Shown here piece by piece: positions 53,695 through 63,033 of a DNA stretch of 64,000 bases. The stretch spans positions 27,420,119 through 27,484,118 of the forward strand of contig OV277872.1 in the NCBI GenBank assembly GCA_922989275.2, read 5' to 3'. Below the pieces are notes generated by a model. The model worked only from the letters and a program-made list of their open reading frames with translations, was not told where the DNA came from and made no database searches. Numbering within the stretch: the stretch's first letter is position 1; every line of letters begins with the position of its first letter. A program made the translations under genes and the position numbers. Source of the DNA: Gari tellinella (Eukaryota; Mollusca; Bivalvia; Cardiida; Psammobiidae).

Positions 53695-54100
53695 CAAAAT
53701 TTCCGCCTCAAAGAAAATTCCGCTTCATTTGCATATCCTAATTCCGCCTGGAAGATTTTCCGCCTCATTTACATATTTCGCCCCAAATTCCGCCCCGTTT
53801 CCGCCTGGAATCCGCCCGGAATATATTCCGCCTCATTTGCATATCCTAATTCCGCCTGGAAGATTTTCCGCCTCATTTACATATTTCGCCCCAAATTCCG
53901 CCCGGAATTTTTTCCGCCTGAAATTTTTTCCGCCCGTAAAATGTGCCTCATTTACATATTCCGCCCCGAATTCCGCCCCGTTTCCGCCTGGAATCCGCCC
54001 GGAATTTATTCTTTATTTCATATAAGTGGAAACAGGCGGAAATGCAGGCGGAATAGGATGTGAGATTCCGCCCCAATTCCGGGCGGAACATTTCGTACAG
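53695..54100 (-). repeat. right GGCGGAAT array of unit W
   Basis: About 18 copies of TTCCGCC or close variants on the + strand. A block GCATATCCTAATTCCGCC recurs at about 53731 and 53839, giving an internal 108-base unit. The motif order mirrors the left array. Confidence 0.88.
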
Positions 54101-54215
54101 GTACGTTCAGTCTAGAAAAATGGTACATTGAGACTGGTACATTGAGGCATTGGTACGTTAAGACCATAAACCCATTAAACCTATTACCCCATTACCCCAT
54201 AGACTGTTTCTGGCT

Positions 54216-54715
54216 TTAACCCTTTCCCCCATAGCCTGTTTCTAGTTTTGAAAATAGATGACTACTTAAAGCAGGTTGAAAGTAAAGCAGAATGTGCCTT
54301 AACCCTTTCCCTTATAGAAGCGACTTTTAGCACATGCATTTTATTCATCCGCTGAAGAAAATAGTTCCAATTTAATCAGTAATGAATATGTATTTTAGGG
54401 AATATTTTCTATATTATAGTACATGATAGCTTAAAGCAGGCTGAAAGTAAAGCAGAATGCGCCTTAAGGCGCATTCTGCTTTACTTTCAACCTGCTTTCA
54501 GTAGTCACCTATCTTCACTACTAGACATATGCTATCAGGTAAAGGGTTAAGGCACATTCTGCTTTACTTTCAGTCTGCTTTAAGCGTCCACATGCTAGAA
54601 TAAAGAAATTATTCCTTATAATAAATATTTATGACTGTATAAATTGGAACTATTTTCTTAAGTGTAGGAATAAATATAATGTGCTTAAAGGCGCTTCTAT
54701 GGGGGAAAGGGTTAA
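54216..54715 (+). mobile_element. family A MITE with another A inserted in its hairpin apex
   Basis: TTAACCCTTTCCCCCATAGC, left arm to GCAGAATGTGCC, then a nested A copy, then GGCACATTCTGCTTTACTTT and the long side to GGGGGAAAGGGTTAA. A short A end fragment (CCATTACCCCATAGACTG) lies just before it at 54189-54206. Confidence 0.9.
54299..54550 (-). mobile_element. family A MITE nested at the apex TTAA of another A
   Basis: TTAACCCTTTCCCTTATAGA to TCAGGTAAAGGGTTAA with its own complete hairpin (apex GCGCCTTAAGGCGC). Left neighbour GTGCC and right neighbour GGCAC are the two halves of the host apex. Confidence 0.92.
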
Positions 54716-54883
54716 AGATGAGTGACTACTACTGGTAGCAGGGTGTGCCTTATAAGGTGCATTCTGCTCAACTGTCAGTCTGCTTTATTAGTTTTAAGCT
54801 ACCATCTGCTGGGAAATAGATTATATATTTTACCGAGCATGCTCATATAGGCGTAAAGAGACATGAGACATACTTACGGGGTT
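54716..54883 (+). mobile_element. family A fragment
   Basis: Upper arms GTGTGCCTTATAAGGTGCAT and GTCAGTCTGCTTTATTAG with a short long-side remnant (GCTACCATCTGCTGGG). Confidence 0.55.
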
Positions 54884-55001
54884 AACATAGTAGCATATAC
54901 TTACTGAATACCCTTTATCAGTAAGAAATAGAAAGTTTGCAACTATGCACCGATTACTATGGATGAAAAGGTTAAGACTTTCTTACATAGCTCAACACTG
55001 C

Positions 55002-55224
55002 TTAACTCTTTGCATGCTTGGTAATTTTTTTCGTCCGCAACAATTTGTCGTCTGCTATCGTTCTAAAATTAGAATTTTCCAATTTTCTTTTAAAATCAGT
55101 GTCAGAATGGCAAACAGTTTGAATCCTGATATTGTGTGTGACGTGGCGTCTCATCTGGATCCAAACTCTTTGCAAAGGTAATCACTGTGGCAGATATATC
55201 TGCCGCTAGTGTGCAAAGAGTTAA
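55002..55224 (+). mobile_element. family D MITE
   Basis: TTAACTCTTTGCATGCTTGG to GCTAGTGTGCAAAGAGTTAA. The hairpin left arm is decayed (CAAACAGTTTGAATCCTGAT, then ATTGTGTGTGACG). The right TTAA is shared with a following A fragment to about 55330. Confidence 0.82.
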
Positions 55225-55353
55225 AACCTACAATATAGCCTGTTTCTAGTTTTGAAGCCTGGTGACCACATTGTCTTAAAGCAGGTTGAATTTAAAGCAA
55301 AGATTAGAAAAGTAAAGCAGAAATCCTTAAGCTGTGACATTCAATGATGTACT

Positions 55354-55400
55354 GGTCATTTTGACAAGTTGGTCATTTTGACAAGTTGGTCATTGACTCA
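55354..55400. repeat. short direct repeat
   Basis: GGTCATTTTGACAAGTT occurs twice in a row, followed by GGTCATTGAC. Confidence 0.75.
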
Positions 55401-55507
55401 TCATTTAAGTGGCTTTATCAGCTAAGAGTAGGGACATCCTGAGGTGCTTACCCCCAGTATGAGGAGGAAGATGTAAAAGTGCTCACAAAGTGCTCATCGG
55501 GAGCGGA

Positions 55508-55766
55508 TTAACCCAATTTCTCCATAAATAAGCTGTTTACACCTCTGGATAAAACAGTTCCACTTTATATATGGTCATGCATGAGTATACCCCATAAGAA
55601 TTATTTTCTGTATCTAGGCAAATGGCAGCTTAAAATATAAAGTATAGGCTGAAAGTAAAACAGAATGCACCTTAAGGTGCATCCTGCTTTACTTTCAACC
55701 TGCTTTAAGTGGATATACAATGTATCTTCCTAAAAAAGTGGAAACAGGCAATGGACTAATGGGTTA
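55508..55766 (-). mobile_element. family A MITE
   Basis: TTAACCCAATTTCTCCATAA to GGACTAATGGGTTAA. Hairpin apex GCACCTTAAGGTGC with an extra AATATAAAGTATAGG in the left arm. The right TTAA is shared with a truncated A copy reaching about 55885. Confidence 0.82.
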
Positions 55767-55885
55767 ACCCTTTCCCCCATAGAAGCGCCTTTAAGCGCAT
55801 TCTGTTTATTCCTCAACTGAAGAAAATAGTTTCATTTTATTTTTCCAATTTTGGCTGAAAGTAAAGCAGAATGTGCTTTAAGGCC
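55763..55885 (-). mobile_element. family A MITE, truncated
   Basis: TTAACCCTTTCCCCCATAGA, AGCGCCTTTAAGCGC, then a jump to GGCTGAAAGTAAAGCAGAAT, ending inside the apex. Confidence 0.7.
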
Positions 55886-56023
55886 AGACACAGGGTATAA
55901 AGGGCTTCTGGAGGTCTTCTCCACCTGTAAATATTAGCTTGGAAGTCGTGATAATGACTGAAATACTGTTAAATAAGTGTCGTAAAATCATAATTAATAA
56001 AAAATATCTCCTTTACTTTCATC

Positions 56024-56274
56024 TTAACTCTTTCCTCTCTAAAACTTAAAATGGACAATTCCAGTTTCCATTTGAGTCTAGTCCATTTCTGACTTTTAAG
56101 GGTTGTTTTTGTCAATGTTTGGCATTATGACAAACAGTGAAGACCCTGATCAGAGGGCTCCTTTTGGAGTCCTCTGATCTGGGTCTTCACTGATTGCATA
56201 GGACAAGTGTACTATTCAAATGTATACTGTTTGAAAAGGACGCCTATATGCAGGACTAGGGTTCAAATGGTTAA
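56024..56274 (+). mobile_element. family B MITE
   Basis: TTAACTCTTTCCTCTCTAAA to GGGTTCAAATGGTTAA, apex GGCTCCTTTTGGAGTC. Confidence 0.87.
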
Positions 56275-56333
56275 TCTATACTTTGAATGGTTGTCTATAT
56301 TCAATATTAGAAAAAGGCCAATGGGGAAAGTAC

Positions 56334-56566
56334 CTAACCCTTTTAGCACACTCAGTTTATTCCTCCGCTGAAGAAAATAATTTCAATGTATACAGTCATG
56401 ATTATGTATCATTAGGAATATTTCTTTATTCTAGCAGGTGGTAGCTTAAAGCAGGCTGAAAGTAAAGCAGAATGCGCCTTAAGGCGCATTCTGCTTTACT
56501 TTCAACCTGCTTTAAAGAAGTTACCAATCTTCAAAATAATAAAAAAGGCTTTGGGGTTAAGGGTTA
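56334..56566 (-). mobile_element. family A MITE
   Basis: CTAACCCTTTTAGCACACTC to GGCTTTGGGGTTAAGGGTTAA, complete hairpin with apex GCGCCTTAAGGCGC. Confidence 0.82.
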
Positions 56567-57063
56567 AACTGGCCGGACTGATTTGTATCAGTCATGAAAA
56601 CATTATATCCTTGATGAGTGAGTAAACATTGTGCTTAGTCAGTTTTTTACAACGTGGGAACTGAAGTGGTGCTTGAAAGAATCATGTTTTATACGCCTTT
56701 CTCATACTGAATAATAAAATAAACAGTACTTACCCTTTAAACAAGTTGTCTTTTTGAAAATAATAAATGCTGTCTTCTATTATAGAATATATATACTGGT
56801 AGATATATATCTCAAAATGATATCTTGTATGTGGGAGCATAATCCTTTTCATTTATACAATATTCAATACAAGTGTGTGCTTAAATTAAAGCTCAATCAG
56901 CTTTTAGCCTTTTACTCCATAGATACATACGGCTTCTGGGGTCTTCCTCCACCTGTTATTAGCTGGACTTTGCGATGTGACTGTATAAAGTATGGAACTA
57001 TTTTCTATAGAAGAGGAATAAATAAGAGTCATAAAAAGGTGTATTTATGGGGTAATAAGTTAA
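56567..57063 (+). other. unassigned stretch ending in a family A fragment
   Basis: 56567-56900 holds nothing recognised. From 56901 a worn A copy without hairpin runs (CCTTTTACTCCATAGATAC) to GGGGTAATAAGTTAA. Confidence 0.45.
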
Positions 57064-57259
57064 CATGGCATATAGAGAAAGCATGGAAATGTATCTCTAA
57101 CAAGGCATTTATATTAATGTGCTAAAAGGCGCAAGGGTTATATGCACAATCTGAGTGCCAACAGTTTGACTCCAGATGAGATGCCAAGTTACTCAGTTTC
57201 ACATAATATTATGACAGTCAAACTTTCTTAACCCATTACCTCAATGTTTTGTGGTTCTT

Positions 57260-57511
57260 TTAACCCATTACCCAATAACCAGTTTTTAGTTTTGAAGACA
57301 GGTAACCACTTAAAGCAGATTGAAAGTAAAGCAGAATGTGCCTTAAGGCACATTCTGCTTTACTTTTAACCTGCTTTAAGCTACCACTTGCTAGAATAAA
57401 GAAAATATTCCTTATCATTCATATTCATGACTGTATAAAGTGGAACTATTTTCTTAAGCGGAGGAATAAATTAAATACGCTAAAAGACACGTCTATTTGG
57501 TAAAAGGTTAA
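57260..57511 (+). mobile_element. family A MITE
   Basis: TTAACCCATTACCCAATAAC to TTTGGTAAAAGGTTAA, hairpin apex GTGCCTTAAGGCAC. Worn D arms lie on both sides at 57158-57200 and 57592-57640 (AGTTTTACTCCAGATGAG). Confidence 0.85.
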
Positions 57512-57722
57512 CAGGGCATGCTGCCATGAGATATTGTGAAATAAATGTGCTAAAAGGAGATTCGATGGGGTAAAGGGGTAAGCAAATAGTTTTACTCCAG
57601 ATGAGATGCCAAGTCACTCAGTATCTCGTTTACTAAACTGTATCTTAACTGTTTATGAACGTCATCAATATATATGTTTTTTATCCTCTGGAGTGTTATC
57701 TTTCGAAGAGTGACCACTGAAC

Positions 57723-57762
57723 ATAAGTACTTATTAAGTACTTAATAAGTACTTATAAGTTT
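57723..57762. repeat. AAGTACTTA palindromic cluster
   Basis: AAGTACTTATTAAGTACTTA followed by ATAAGTACTTATAAG: the nonamer recurs three times and the whole reads nearly the same on both strands. Confidence 0.8.
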
Positions 57763-57775
57763 TATTGACATAATT

Positions 57776-58037
57776 TTACTCTTTGAACATGAAGTAAAAT
57801 TGTCGCCTGCAGTAATTGTCATCCCCTACTGTTCTAAAATCAATTTTTTTCTCAAATTTCTTTCAAAACAATGTCAGAGTGTCAAACAGATTGGATCTTA
57901 ATGAGATGCAGCGTAGGCTGCGTCTCATCTGGATCCAAACTATTTGCAAAGGTTATCACTGTTTCACTGTTAGAGTGCACTTTAAGAGTCGATCATTTGC
58001 AACCCAACTAAGTCAGCTGAGACTTAATAGAGGTTAA
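57776..58037 (+). mobile_element. family D MITE, worn ends
   Basis: TTTACTCTTTGAACATGAAG to a decayed end near AATAGAGGTTAACTC. Hairpin at about 57884-57954, arms CAAACAGATTGGATCTTAAT and TCTGGATCCAAACTATTTG. Confidence 0.7.
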
Positions 58038-58169
58038 CTCTTTTCAACATTAAGTAATTCTTGTGGGTTAATAATAATTATGAGTAGGTTCCCTTGTGGA
58101 TCTTTTTAGTTATCAAAACATGAACCAGTCTACTTGGAATTATGGGTAATAAATACTAGTCTAAATTTA

Positions 58170-58237
58170 CAAACAGTGTAGACCCAGATCAGAGGGCTCC
58201 TATAGGAGCTCTCTGATCTGGGTCTACACTGCTTGCA
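58170..58237. mobile_element. beta-type hairpin (F), near-perfect
   Basis: CAAACAGTGTAGACCCAGAT pairs with ATCTGGGTCTACACTGCTTG, apex GGGCTCCTATAGGAGCTC. No chassis ends recognised. 58238-58545 is unassigned. Confidence 0.72.
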
Positions 58238-58545
58238 AAATGTAAAGAGTATATTTTGAACAGGTCCATAGTACAGTTGAAACAGTTAACAAGATGAAAG
58301 TGTCACAGCCTGCCTGGCTCCACTTTGAGAGCACTGGGTTCAATTAAAAATAGGTCTCCAATTGTCAGGGAAACATATGACAAGAATATCTATATAATTA
58401 AGAGTAAGCAGCCCTTTAAATGCTGGTTAGAAATTGGCAATTAACGTTACAAGTAAACGAAAGCACTTGTATTTATGGTAGTTTTAACAGAGGTCCATAC
58501 CATTGATAGTAATAGGTAGATAATTATAGTAATTTTTTCTTAAGA

Positions 58546-58735
58546 CAGTGCTCCAGATAATGGTATTTCTAAAAAACCAAAATCTTTATTTCTGCATTAA
58601 AGCCTATGGTGTCACTACTCATTAGAATCGTCTCTTTGAGACAATTCTAATGAGTAATCACACCATAGGATTTAGTACTGAAATGAGTGAGAAAATGTTG
58701 GATTTGTTCAGTTTACTCCCTATTATCTGAGTCTT
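58546..58735 (-). mobile_element. family C MITE, worn
   Basis: CAGTGCTCCAGATAAT to TATTATCTGAGTCTTG, loop TTT. Confidence 0.78.
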
Positions 58736-59087
58736 GTGAGTCCCTAAGGGGTCCTTTTATAAAATGTTGACATTGTAAGGGCTGATTCCAAAGTGGCTGA
58801 TCCTGTTGGAGTATTTATCTGGATGTCAAGGAGCTCTCTTCATGTGTGAGGGCAACAGGGCGCTTTGATGTGGAGACTTCTGTACTTGATAAACACCGCC
58901 TAACGTCTGACCGCGCTGGAATGTCGTGTAACCACAGTGCAAATAACGGTGCAAATCTGTCTGGGCGTACAGACAGTGAGCGAGGTTCTTCATCGTCACC
59001 CGGGTGTCTGGTCGGGTAGATTTATCAGTAGGTCAGTGGAACACCCCTACCCAACGTTGTCTGTGAAAAAAATATGTTCATATCAGT
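58736..59087. other. unassigned stretch
   Basis: Somewhat richer in CpG around 58885-58945 (ACACCGCCTAACGTCTGACC). No exon with both splice sites could be drawn. Confidence 0.4.
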
Positions 59088-59337
59088 TTAACCCTTTCCC
59101 TCATAGAAGCGCCTTTAAGCACATTTGATTTATTCCGCCACTGAAGAAAATAGTTCCAATTTATACAGTCATGAAAATGAAACATAAGAAAATTTTCTAA
59201 ATCCTAGCAGACGATAGCTTAAAGCAGGCTGAAAGTAAAGCAGAATGCGCTTAAGGCGCATTCTGCTTTACTTTCAACCTGCTTTAAGTGGACACCTATA
59301 TTCAATGCTAGAAACAGGCTATGTGGGAAAGGGTTAA
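59088..59337 (-). mobile_element. family A MITE
   Basis: TTAACCCTTTCCCTCATAGA to TGTGGGAAAGGGTTAA, hairpin apex GCGCTTAAGGCGC. The right TTAA is shared with a truncated copy to about 59390 (TTAACCCATTACCCCAAAGC). Confidence 0.87.
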
Positions 59338-59421
59338 CCCATTACCCCAAAGCTTGTTTCTATGAGATTTGAAAACAGGTGACCATTTAGATAATCTCTT
59401 TTGAGATAAATCTAATGAGTA

Positions 59422-59814
59422 CAGTGAAACCCCTCTAAACCGGACATGTGTGGGGAAAACAAAAACATCCGGTTAAGAGGGGTTTCCGGTTTAGAGGGGT
59501 TTTAACCCATAGCTTGTTTCTAGTATGGAAGGTAGCTGACCACTTACAGCAGGTTGAAAGTAAAGCAGAATGCGCCTTAAGGCGCATTCTGCTTTACTTT
59601 CAACCTGCTTTAAGCTATCATACGCTAGAATATAGAAAATATTTCTGATGATATAATTGTTCATGAATGTATTTTCTTCAGTGAAGTAAAGGAATGTAAT
59701 CAAAGGGGTAAAAATGGGTGGGATACGGTACCAAAGTTCTTGTCCGGTTAAGAGAGAATTCCGGTATTTAAAGGTTCTGGTATTTAAAGGTTCCGGTTTA
59801 GAGGGGTTTCACTG
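59422..59814. mobile_element. T3: Tigger-like MITE with nested family A
   Basis: Between TA dinucleotides, CAGTGAAACCCCTCTAAACC faces GGTTTAGAGGGGTTTCACTG. The end motif is also repeated internally (CCGGTTTAGAGGGGTTTTAA at 59487-59506). An A copy fills 59502 to about 59725. Confidence 0.82.
59502..59725 (+). mobile_element. family A MITE nested in T3
   Basis: TTAACCCATAGCTTGTTTCT with a complete hairpin (apex GCGCCTTAAGGCGC). The long side is shortened and the right TIR decayed (AAGGGGTAAAAATGGG). Confidence 0.75.
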
Positions 59815-59858
59815 TATATAGTCACAACATAGGAAAATGTTAAAGGTTATGCTGCATT

Positions 59859-60285
59859 TTAACCTTTTACCCCATATATTCTGTTTCTAGTATTGAAGAT
59901 AATTGATCACTTAACCCTTTGAACCCTACTAATCCCGCATATAGGCGTCCTTTTCAAACAGTTTGCATGTGAAAAATGCACGTGTCCATTGCAAACAGTG
60001 AATGCCCAGATCAGAGGGCTCCTTACAGAGCCCTCTGATATGGGTTTTTACTGTTTGTCATAATGCAAAACATTGACAAAACAACCATTAAAAGTCAGAA
60101 ATGGACTAGACTAAAATGGAAACTGGGATTGTCCATTTGAAGTTTCAGGGAGGAAAGAGTTAAAGCTAATGCATTCTGCTTTACCTTCAGCCTGATTAAA
60201 ACTATCGTGTATAGCTGCTGTATAGAATATAGAAAATGTTTCATATGGTGCATAATTCATGACTTCATTGGGGTACTAAATTTTA
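59859..60285 (+). mobile_element. family A MITE interrupted by family B
   Basis: TTAACCTTTTACCCCATATA. After GATCAC a B copy occupies the arm-base TTAA. The right part (GCATTCTGCTTTACCTTCAG) then decays near TTGGGGTACTAAATTTTAA. Confidence 0.75.
59911..60163 (-). mobile_element. family B MITE nested in family A
   Basis: TTAACCCTTTGAACCCTACT to GGGAGGAAAGAGTTAA, apex GGCTCCTTACAGAGCC. Same target position within A as the copy at 17623-17873. Confidence 0.87.
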
Positions 60286-60404
60286 AAAACATATCTATTA
60301 AATGCACATCTGAGTAATGTGTAAATGTAAAATGCTAATGCATTCAATCTGCAACCTTATTCTGGAACCGTTTCAGCTGTTGATTATCACTACAAAGACA
60401 AATA

Positions 60405-60598
60405 CAGTTGAACTTCGAGATCTTGAACTCGTTTAGGTCGAAAAAACTCGTATGTTCAAAGTTAAAATTGGGCTAAGCCACGTTTTAACTTTGAAATACG
60501 GGTATGTTCGACTTAACCGAGCATGATATAATGCAATTCATGTGTCGAAAAATCGGATAGTTTGAATTCAGCGAGTTCGAGATATCGAAGTTCGACTG
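60405..60598. mobile_element. T4: Tigger-like MITE
   Basis: Between TA dinucleotides, CAGTTGAACTTCGAGATCTT faces ATATCGAAGTTCGACTG, with CGAGTTCGAG-type repeats inside both ends and an inner inverted pair (AGTTAAAATTGGGC, CGTTTTAACTTTGAA). It carries neither hairpin core. Confidence 0.8.
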
Positions 60599-60997
60599 TA
60601 TTCAAATTGTACAAAGAATACCTTCTTCATCTTTTCTTGTATCTTAGAGTTCATTGAGTCCTTTCTCATGAAACCCATTCGCTCTCAGACAGTAATGTTG
60701 CGTCAGCATATAAACAATTATAACATCCTTGGCTTGTGCGTGTGTTTTCATCATGGCAGGCATAACAGTCTCGGAGTTTTCCTATAAACAAAGGAAGCTG
60801 ATAAAGTCAGCCAGTCATCTTTCAACCATTCTAAACGATAAAAAAAAAGTGGGTTGCAAAAAATTTAAGTAATAATCTCGATGAATTAGCCCAGTTAATT
60901 ATAGTCTCCAAACCCCAATTCACTTCATTGATGTCTCTGGTTTGATGGAAAAAATCTAAATGGATTATTGTGGTTGAATTAGTTTTCCAGACAAGTT
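60599..60997. other. unassigned stretch
   Basis: No element ends or coding signal recognised. An A run lies at 60840-60848. Confidence 0.4.
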
Positions 60998-61160
60998 CAG
61001 GGCTCCAGATAAGGGGAGTATTTCAAAAAACTAAAATCTTTTCTTTCTGCCTTAGACCCTACGGTGTTACTACTCATTTGAATCGTCTCTTCGAGACAAT
61101 ATTCTAATGAATAGCAACACCATAGGATTTGGTGCTGGAATGGATTGTGATTGAATCAGT
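60998..61160 (-). mobile_element. family C MITE, right end lost
   Basis: CAGGGCTCCAGATAAG and the full inner stem (loop TTC) to GGTGCTGGAATG. The right flank then resembles the left flank (GGATTGTGATTGAATCAGTT against GGATTATTGTGGTTGAATTA). Confidence 0.75.
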
Positions 61161-61206
61161 TTATCAGACAACTAACCGCATTTGTTTCAGCAGTTTGGAT
61201 CCTAAT

Positions 61207-61458
61207 ATAACCCTTTACCCCATAATAGTGCCTTACAGTGCATTTAACTTGTTCCTCCACTGAAGAAAATAGTTCCAATTTATACTGTATTGAATATGTG
61301 CCAAAAGAAAAAAAATCTATAACCTAGTAGATGGAAGCTTAAAGCAGGCTGAAATTAAAGCAGAATGTGCCTTAAAGCGCATTCTGATTTACTTTCAACC
61401 TGTTTTAAGTGGTCACATAATATTCAAATCTAGAAATAAGCTATGGGGTAAAGGGGTT
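61207..61458 (-). mobile_element. family A MITE
   Basis: TATAACCCTTTACCCCATAA to CTATGGGGTAAAGGGG, apex GTGCCTTAAAGCGC. Both TTAA sites are worn. Confidence 0.8.
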
Positions 61459-61590
61459 GTATAATAATATTTTGAATATGTCTGTTCTTATCTTGCTCTT
61501 ATCTAAATGCAAATCATCACCTGATTGCAGTAACCACAAAGTGGAAAAGATTCTTTGGATAGTGGGGGAAACAACAATTTAAGACTTTAA

Positions 61591-61663
61591 CAAACAGTAT
61601 GGATCCAGATCAGATGGCAAGTAACTCGCCATCTCATGATCTGATCAGAATCCAAACTGTTCG
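61591..61663. mobile_element. D-type hairpin
   Basis: CAAACAGTATGGATCCAGAT pairs with ATCAGAATCCAAACTGTTCG. The apex is GGCAAGTAACTCGCC, with extra ATGATCTG in the right arm. Confidence 0.65.
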
Positions 61664-61739
61664 ACATAGATAAAAGTATTTCCACATTTTTTTCTTCTTC
61701 AGAATTGCAGCAGACAATATTTTCAACATTTAACCCTGT

Positions 61740-62204
61740 ACTCCATAAGACCATAATCTGTTTCTAAGTTTTAAAGACGGGTGACCACTTAAAATCAGAT
61801 TGAAATTAAAGCAGAATGCGCTTTCAGGCGCATTCTGCTTTACTTTTAACCTGCTTTAACTCATTCACCCTTGAGACTATTAATAGACAATTCCAATTTC
61901 AAAATAAGTCAAGTCCATTTTTGACTATAGGGTTGATTTTAACAATATATTTCAAAGTGACAAACAGTGTAGACCCTGATCAGAGGGCTCCTGCATGGGA
62001 CAAGTATAATCCTCAGGTACACGGTTTGTTAATGACAAATATACTCGTCGCTAGAGTTGAATGTGTTGAGCTACCATCTGGTAGGATATAGTAAACATTT
62101 CTTATGGTGCATTTTCAATAGACTGTATAAATTTGAACTATTTTCTTCAGTGGAGGAATAAATTAGAGGCGTTAAAAAGCGTATCTATGGAGTAATGGGT
62201 TAAA
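61740..62204 (+). mobile_element. family A MITE interrupted by B-prime
   Basis: TTAACCCTGTACTCCATAAG, complete hairpin (apex GCGCTTTCAGGCGC), then a B-prime copy in the TTAA at the base of the right arm, then GCTACCATCTGGTAGG and the long side to GGAGTAATGGGTTAA. Confidence 0.85.
61856..62069 (+). mobile_element. B-prime MITE nested in family A
   Basis: TTAACTCATTCACCCTTGAG to AGTTGAATGTGTTGA (right TTAA mutated). The right hairpin arm is lost after AGAGGGCTCCTGCATGGGAC. Confidence 0.78.
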
Positions 62205-62396
62205 GCAGACGACATGTATCTAGCACTCTGAGGCTTGAAGGTAGAAGTGAGATTTCTGTCATCACTGGGTATGGGATATGTTGGCAAACAGGAGAATTTG
62301 AAAATAGTTTTTTCTTGTAAACATTTACAGATGGTTGCATTTGGAGAAATGGAAATTACCGGCTGCAAGCCATCTTGATGCAGTTTGGTAAACAGT

Positions 62397-62595
62397 CAGG
62401 GCTCCAGATAAGGGGAGCTTAAATATTTCAAAAGCTAAAATCTTTATTTCTGTGTTAAACCCTATGGTGTTACTACTCATTAGAATCGTCTCTTCGAGAC
62501 AATTCTAATGAGTAGTAACACCATAGGATTTGGTACTGAACTGAGTGAGAAAATGTTGGCTTTGTTCAGTTTACTCCCTCTTATCTGGAGCCCTG
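62397..62595 (-). mobile_element. family C MITE with 6-bp TSD
   Basis: CAGGGCTCCAGATAAG to CTTATCTGGAGCCCTG, flanked by AACAGT at 62391-62396 and 62596-62601. Loop TTC. Confidence 0.92.
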
Positions 62596-62631
62596 AACAG
62601 TAATGGAGATGGCTTTAAACTTCTAGAGAAT

Positions 62632-62835
62632 TTAACTTCAGGTGAAATTTGTGATAACTTTTGTAAACAGTTTTGATCCAGATGAGACAGCGGGTAACTT
62701 GGCGTCTCGTCTGGATAACTGTTTGAAACTCCTATGAAATTTTTCTAAAGAGAATGCAAATAAATCATTATACTTGAGAATTGTTGCAGACAACAAATTT
62801 TGCAGACGACACTTACATAGCATGCTTAAGGTTAA
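62632..62835 (-). mobile_element. family D MITE
   Basis: TTAACTTCAGGTGAAATTTG to CATAGCATGCTTAAGGTTAA, hairpin arms AAACAGTTTTGATCCAGATG and CTCGTCTGGATAACTGTTTG. Confidence 0.75.
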
Positions 62836-62849
62836 GACAAGGCTGCATG

Positions 62850-63010
62850 CACTGATAAGAGGGAGTAAATCTTTAAACCCTATAGTGTTACTACTCATTA
62901 GAATTGTCTCCTCGAAACGATTCTAATGAGTACAGCAACACCATTTGGTGCTGAAATGAGTGAAAAAACGCTGGATTTGTTCAGTTTACTCCCTCTTATC
63001 TGGAGCCTTG
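62850..63010 (-). mobile_element. family C MITE, left part shortened
   Basis: CATGCACTGATAAGAGGGAG and the inner stem with loop decayed to GTCTCCTCGAAACG, right end CTTATCTGGAGCCTTG. Confidence 0.7.
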
Positions 63011-63033
63011 TCTTAATCTATGTAAGTGTCTCT

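Larger units (their letters stand above)
46061..54164. mobile_element. unit W: 8.1-kb segment bounded by inverted GGCGGAAT-rich arms
   Basis: The outermost about 65 bases are inverted copies: GTCTTAACGTCCCATTTCAT ... GTCTGAACGTACC on the left and, read in reverse from 54164, GTCTTAACGTACCAATGCC ... GACTGAACGTACC on the right. Both then carry GTACGAAA and long arrays of GGCGGAAT in inverted orientation. Left, the outer block and the array are separated by about 335 bases (46127-46460) flanked by GTACC on both sides, possibly a later insertion. Inside lie SINEs, MITEs and possible exons. No transposase was recognised and no flanking duplication could be read, so mobility is inferred from architecture alone. 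Confidence 0.6.

Noticed and set aside
53490..53741. 83-codon frame as a membrane protein gene or last exon of the nested gene
   Set aside because: Hydrophobic start and a plausible acceptor, but the frame runs into the GGCGGAAT array and there is no partner donor in phase that I could fix.
57723..57762. Regulatory palindrome cluster
   Set aside because: AAGTACTTA triplet looks striking, but with no gene nearby and AT-rich sequence around, there is no support for a function.
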